Shown in pieces: positions 63,101-64,000 of a DNA stretch of 64,000 nucleotides. The notes under the pieces were generated by a model. The model saw only the letters and a program-made list of their open reading frames with translations. It had not been told where the DNA came from and did no database searches. The position numbers and the translations under genes were made by a program. The DNA comes from Hydrogeniiclostridium mannosilyticum (GTDB taxonomy: Bacteria > Bacillota > Clostridia > Oscillospirales > Acutalibacteraceae): the NCBI RefSeq assembly GCF_003268275.1, contig NZ_QLYR01000003.1, positions 173,781-237,780 on the forward strand. The letters are read 5' to 3'. Position 1 is the stretch's first letter, and each line of letters opens with the position of its first letter.

Positions 63101-63557
63101 AGCCAAGGTCAACCGCTATGTGAACGAGCACGGGCATACTCTTGCGATTCACAAGCTGACCCACAACATTCCGCTAGCTATGGGAGACTATCAGGAGCTG
63201 GAACGAGTGTTGACCAATGAATTGGGAAGTAAAGAGGATTATAAACGAGAGTTCGGCGATACGCCCTTTGGCTTGCTCATCCGCAAAATCGCCAAGCTGA
63301 ATCATGAAGCGGCCATGCAGGCGTTTTCCTCCTTCATCAATGACCAGTCCTTGAATCAAAAGCAGATTACTTTTGTAAACAAAATCGTCAAGCATATTGA
63401 ACTGAATGGGTACATGGAAAATATAGCGGATCTTACAAAACCGCCATTTGACAAGCCGGTTGGGTTTATCAAACTGTTTGATTCAAAGACCAGAACCGCT
63501 TTGATGGAGACAATTAATATGATTCGAGAAAATGCAATTCAGATTGTAGCTTCATAA
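60180..63557 (+). CDS. hsdR: Type I restriction endonuclease R subunit with N-terminal DUF4145
   Basis: A 1125-residue motor/nuclease subunit. Residues 1-130 are a DUF4145 domain (ACVEAEKIYATAPAMCAVGCRKALELAVKW...), then a coiled coil (about 150-190, KEQESLLDEKEAEIEALRKQVEQ). The nuclease motif AVVEAKRSGKD lies near residue 258. The helicase core follows with MATGTGKTRTA near 374, DESHRS near 473, GLTATPK, DTGIDVP and IGRGTRLCKG. The EcoEI_R-type C-terminal domain runs to the end. It translocates and cuts unmodified DNA. Composition shifts to AT-richer after about 62,450. Start ATG overlaps the DUF559 stop. Confidence 0.94.
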   Translation: MTNFSFLQSKPEYALFAPACVEAEKIYATAPAMCAVGCRKALELAVKWVYSADSTMKMPYKDNLQSLIHEPTFRFAVDYNTWGKLPFIVKLGNLAVHTERSVQKSDALASLRGLFEFIQWIDYCYGAGYEERAFDESLISTEKVTVDAKRIKEQESLLDEKEAEIEALRKQVEQMSAQYTAGKEQHRQKRTFQPEDLSEFQTRKTYIDVDMKLTGWKFSGPDADVQEEYAVEGMAGVVGQMGYCDYVLFGKDGLPLAVVEAKRSGKDPNIGRKQAALYADCLERKFGRRPMMFTTNGFETYFWDDQSSPPRKVSGIFSKDDLQKLMNRRTERLDLMGIAIDDKITDRYYQKEAIRAVCGQIEQGFRKHLLVMATGTGKTRTASSLTDVLSRGKWVTNILFLADRTALVKQAKDDFKNYLPDMSLCNLCSNKDDRNARIVFSTYPTILNAIDDAKSKDGRQLFTPAHFDLIIIDESHRSIFKKYRAIFEYFDAMMVGLTATPKTDVDRNTYDFFEMEHGVPTYAYDYETAVYQDHVLVPYYNYEVKTKFLEEGITYDELSEEDKERYEDDFVEDDMMPEFIPSAALNKFVFNEATVDIVLQDLMERGIKVAGGDRLGKTIIFAQNKCHAEFILERFNKLYSQYRGTFAQRVICDDAYAQTIIDGFKQPEKEPHVAVSVDMMDTGIDVPHAVNLVFFKKVRSKAKFWQMIGRGTRLCKGLACVDQIDGPYTDKRRFLIFDYCGNFEYFREHKEGYEARETKTLSENIFGKQIKIIMALQESTFAGEDCQAWRNEMVATCHKQVTALNPDLIAVKLRMRVVEKYKKRESFISLSEGDKGELLKQIAPLVRSEEADEFAKRFDNFIYGLILAHIEQLSSFKYTKKQLCDMAVLLESKASIPQIKAKLPILEEIHTDAFWDANDILLFEKVRKELRNLIRFLDEDGGEQKRIVTKLTDPIIDSQESVQLDAAYDFEDYRAKVNRYVNEHGHTLAIHKLTHNIPLAMGDYQELERVLTNELGSKEDYKREFGDTPFGLLIRKIAKLNHEAAMQAFSSFINDQSLNQKQITFVNKIVKHIELNGYMENIADLTKPPFDKPVGFIKLFDSKTRTALMETINMIRENAIQIVAS

Positions 63558-63560
63558 TGC

Positions 63561-63608
63561 CGCAAAAGCAGAAAGATAGATATAAACGCCTGTCCTTCTG
63601 CTTTTGCG
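63561..63608 (+). terminator. Terminator candidate after hsdR
   Basis: CGCAAAAGCAGAA pairs perfectly with TTCTGCTTTTGCG (13 bp) around a 22-base loop. The T-run (ATAAATTTT) is weak. Confidence 0.65.
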
Positions 63609-63630
63609 ATAAATTTTAAAGTAAAATAAT

Positions 63631-63670
63631 AAATCCGAACCCCTCGCCAACCGGCACAAGGTTCGGATTT
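63631..63670 (-). terminator. Terminator of the rRNA-tRNA operon
   Basis: On the minus strand AAATCCGAACC pairs with GGTTCGGATTT (11 bp), followed by ATTATTTTAC. It lies just after the last tRNA. Confidence 0.75.
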
Positions 63671-63678
63671 ATTTGTTG

Positions 63679-63755
63679 TGGTGGGCCATCAAGGACTCGA
63701 ACCTTGGACCGACCGGTTATGAGCCGGTTGCTCTAACCAACTGAGCTAATGGCCC
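63679..63755 (-). tRNA. tRNA with CAU anticodon (probably tRNA-Ile2, otherwise tRNA-Met)
   Basis: A 77-base cloverleaf on the minus strand with encoded CCA: acceptor GGGCCAT...ATGGCCC, D-arm AGCTCAGTTGGTTAGAGC, anticodon loop CTCATAA, T-arm GGTTCGAGTCC. The GGCTCATAACC anticodon arm with a GGGCC acceptor resembles the CAU isoleucine tRNA whose C34 is converted to lysidine, but elongator Met is not excluded. Confidence 0.85.
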
Positions 63756-63802
63756 GAACAAGAAAAAACCGCCGTTAAATACGACGGCTTATTCATTAAA
63801 AT

Positions 63803-63878
63803 TGGCTCCCCAAGTTGGACTCGAACCAACGACCCTGCGATTAACAGTCGCATGCTCTACCGGCTGAGCTATTGAGGA
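63803..63878 (-). tRNA. tRNA-Asn (GUU)
   Basis: A 76-base cloverleaf on the minus strand with encoded CCA: acceptor TCCTCAA/TTGGGGA, D-arm AGCTCAGCCGGTAGAGC, anticodon loop CTGTTAA (GUU), T-arm GGTTCGAGTCC. It lies just after 5S rRNA. Confidence 0.95.
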
Positions 63879-63884
63879 ATATAA

Positions 63885-64000
<116 letters not shown>

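Overview
The window reads as a chromosome segment of an endospore-forming Firmicute of class Clostridia, most likely an Oscillospirales/Ruminococcaceae-type anaerobe. This rests on a GerA-type spore germination locus at the left edge, T-box riboswitches, a split glutamate synthase, type III glutamine synthetase, an Amt-PII fusion, an ANTAR regulator beside glnA, LL-diaminopimelate aminotransferase, ThyX instead of ThyA, and sigma-A promoters with 16-17 bp spacers. The family identifications are from recognition of the proteins; the order-level placement is inference. No CRISPR array, insertion sequence, integrase or phage gene was found.

Left part (1-10.6 kb): gerAB (partial) and a frameshifted gerAA on the minus strand; a DUF421/DUF4363 membrane pair; an XRE regulator with a NatAB-like ABC exporter; a cytidylate-kinase-like protein; two GNAT acetyltransferases; and a stand-alone MutS-type ATPase without a mismatch-recognition domain.

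Nitrogen block (10.6-26 kb): purF, amt-PII, dapL, pyrG, ANTAR regulator, glnA and a three-piece glutamate synthase lie on the minus strand. Divergently on the plus strand lie asnA and the type III glutamine synthetase. Nearly all of these genes take up ammonia or use glutamine. Three promoters here (amt, glt, asnA) each place a terminator-like hairpin almost at the predicted transcription start. In the divergent glt/asnA pair those hairpins cannot belong to an upstream gene. With an ANTAR protein, a family that acts by antitermination, encoded in the same block, this is the best candidate for an undescribed regulatory arrangement.

Middle (26-54 kb): a methyltransferase and a kinase-like protein; a complete trp operon (trpEGDCFBA) behind a tryptophan T-box, with trpD frameshifted; an SPFH protein; an operon hinT-apt-comEC-holA-toprim; an M29 aminopeptidase plus alaS behind a second T-box; a penicillin-binding protein; and a seven-gene minus-strand run thyX-tmk-GNAT-pfpI-fthC-mltG-U32.

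Right part (54-64 kb): a hydantoinase/oxoprolinase-type gene interrupted by an in-frame amber codon; a type I restriction-modification operon (XRE regulator, hsdM, hsdS, a DUF559 nuclease-like gene preceded by a REP-like palindrome cluster, hsdR); then the 3' end of an rRNA operon on the minus strand (5S, tRNA-Asn, a CAU-anticodon tRNA). The breaks in gerAA, trpD and hinT are all explained by single-base shortening of homopolymers, so sequencing error must be weighed against real gene decay.
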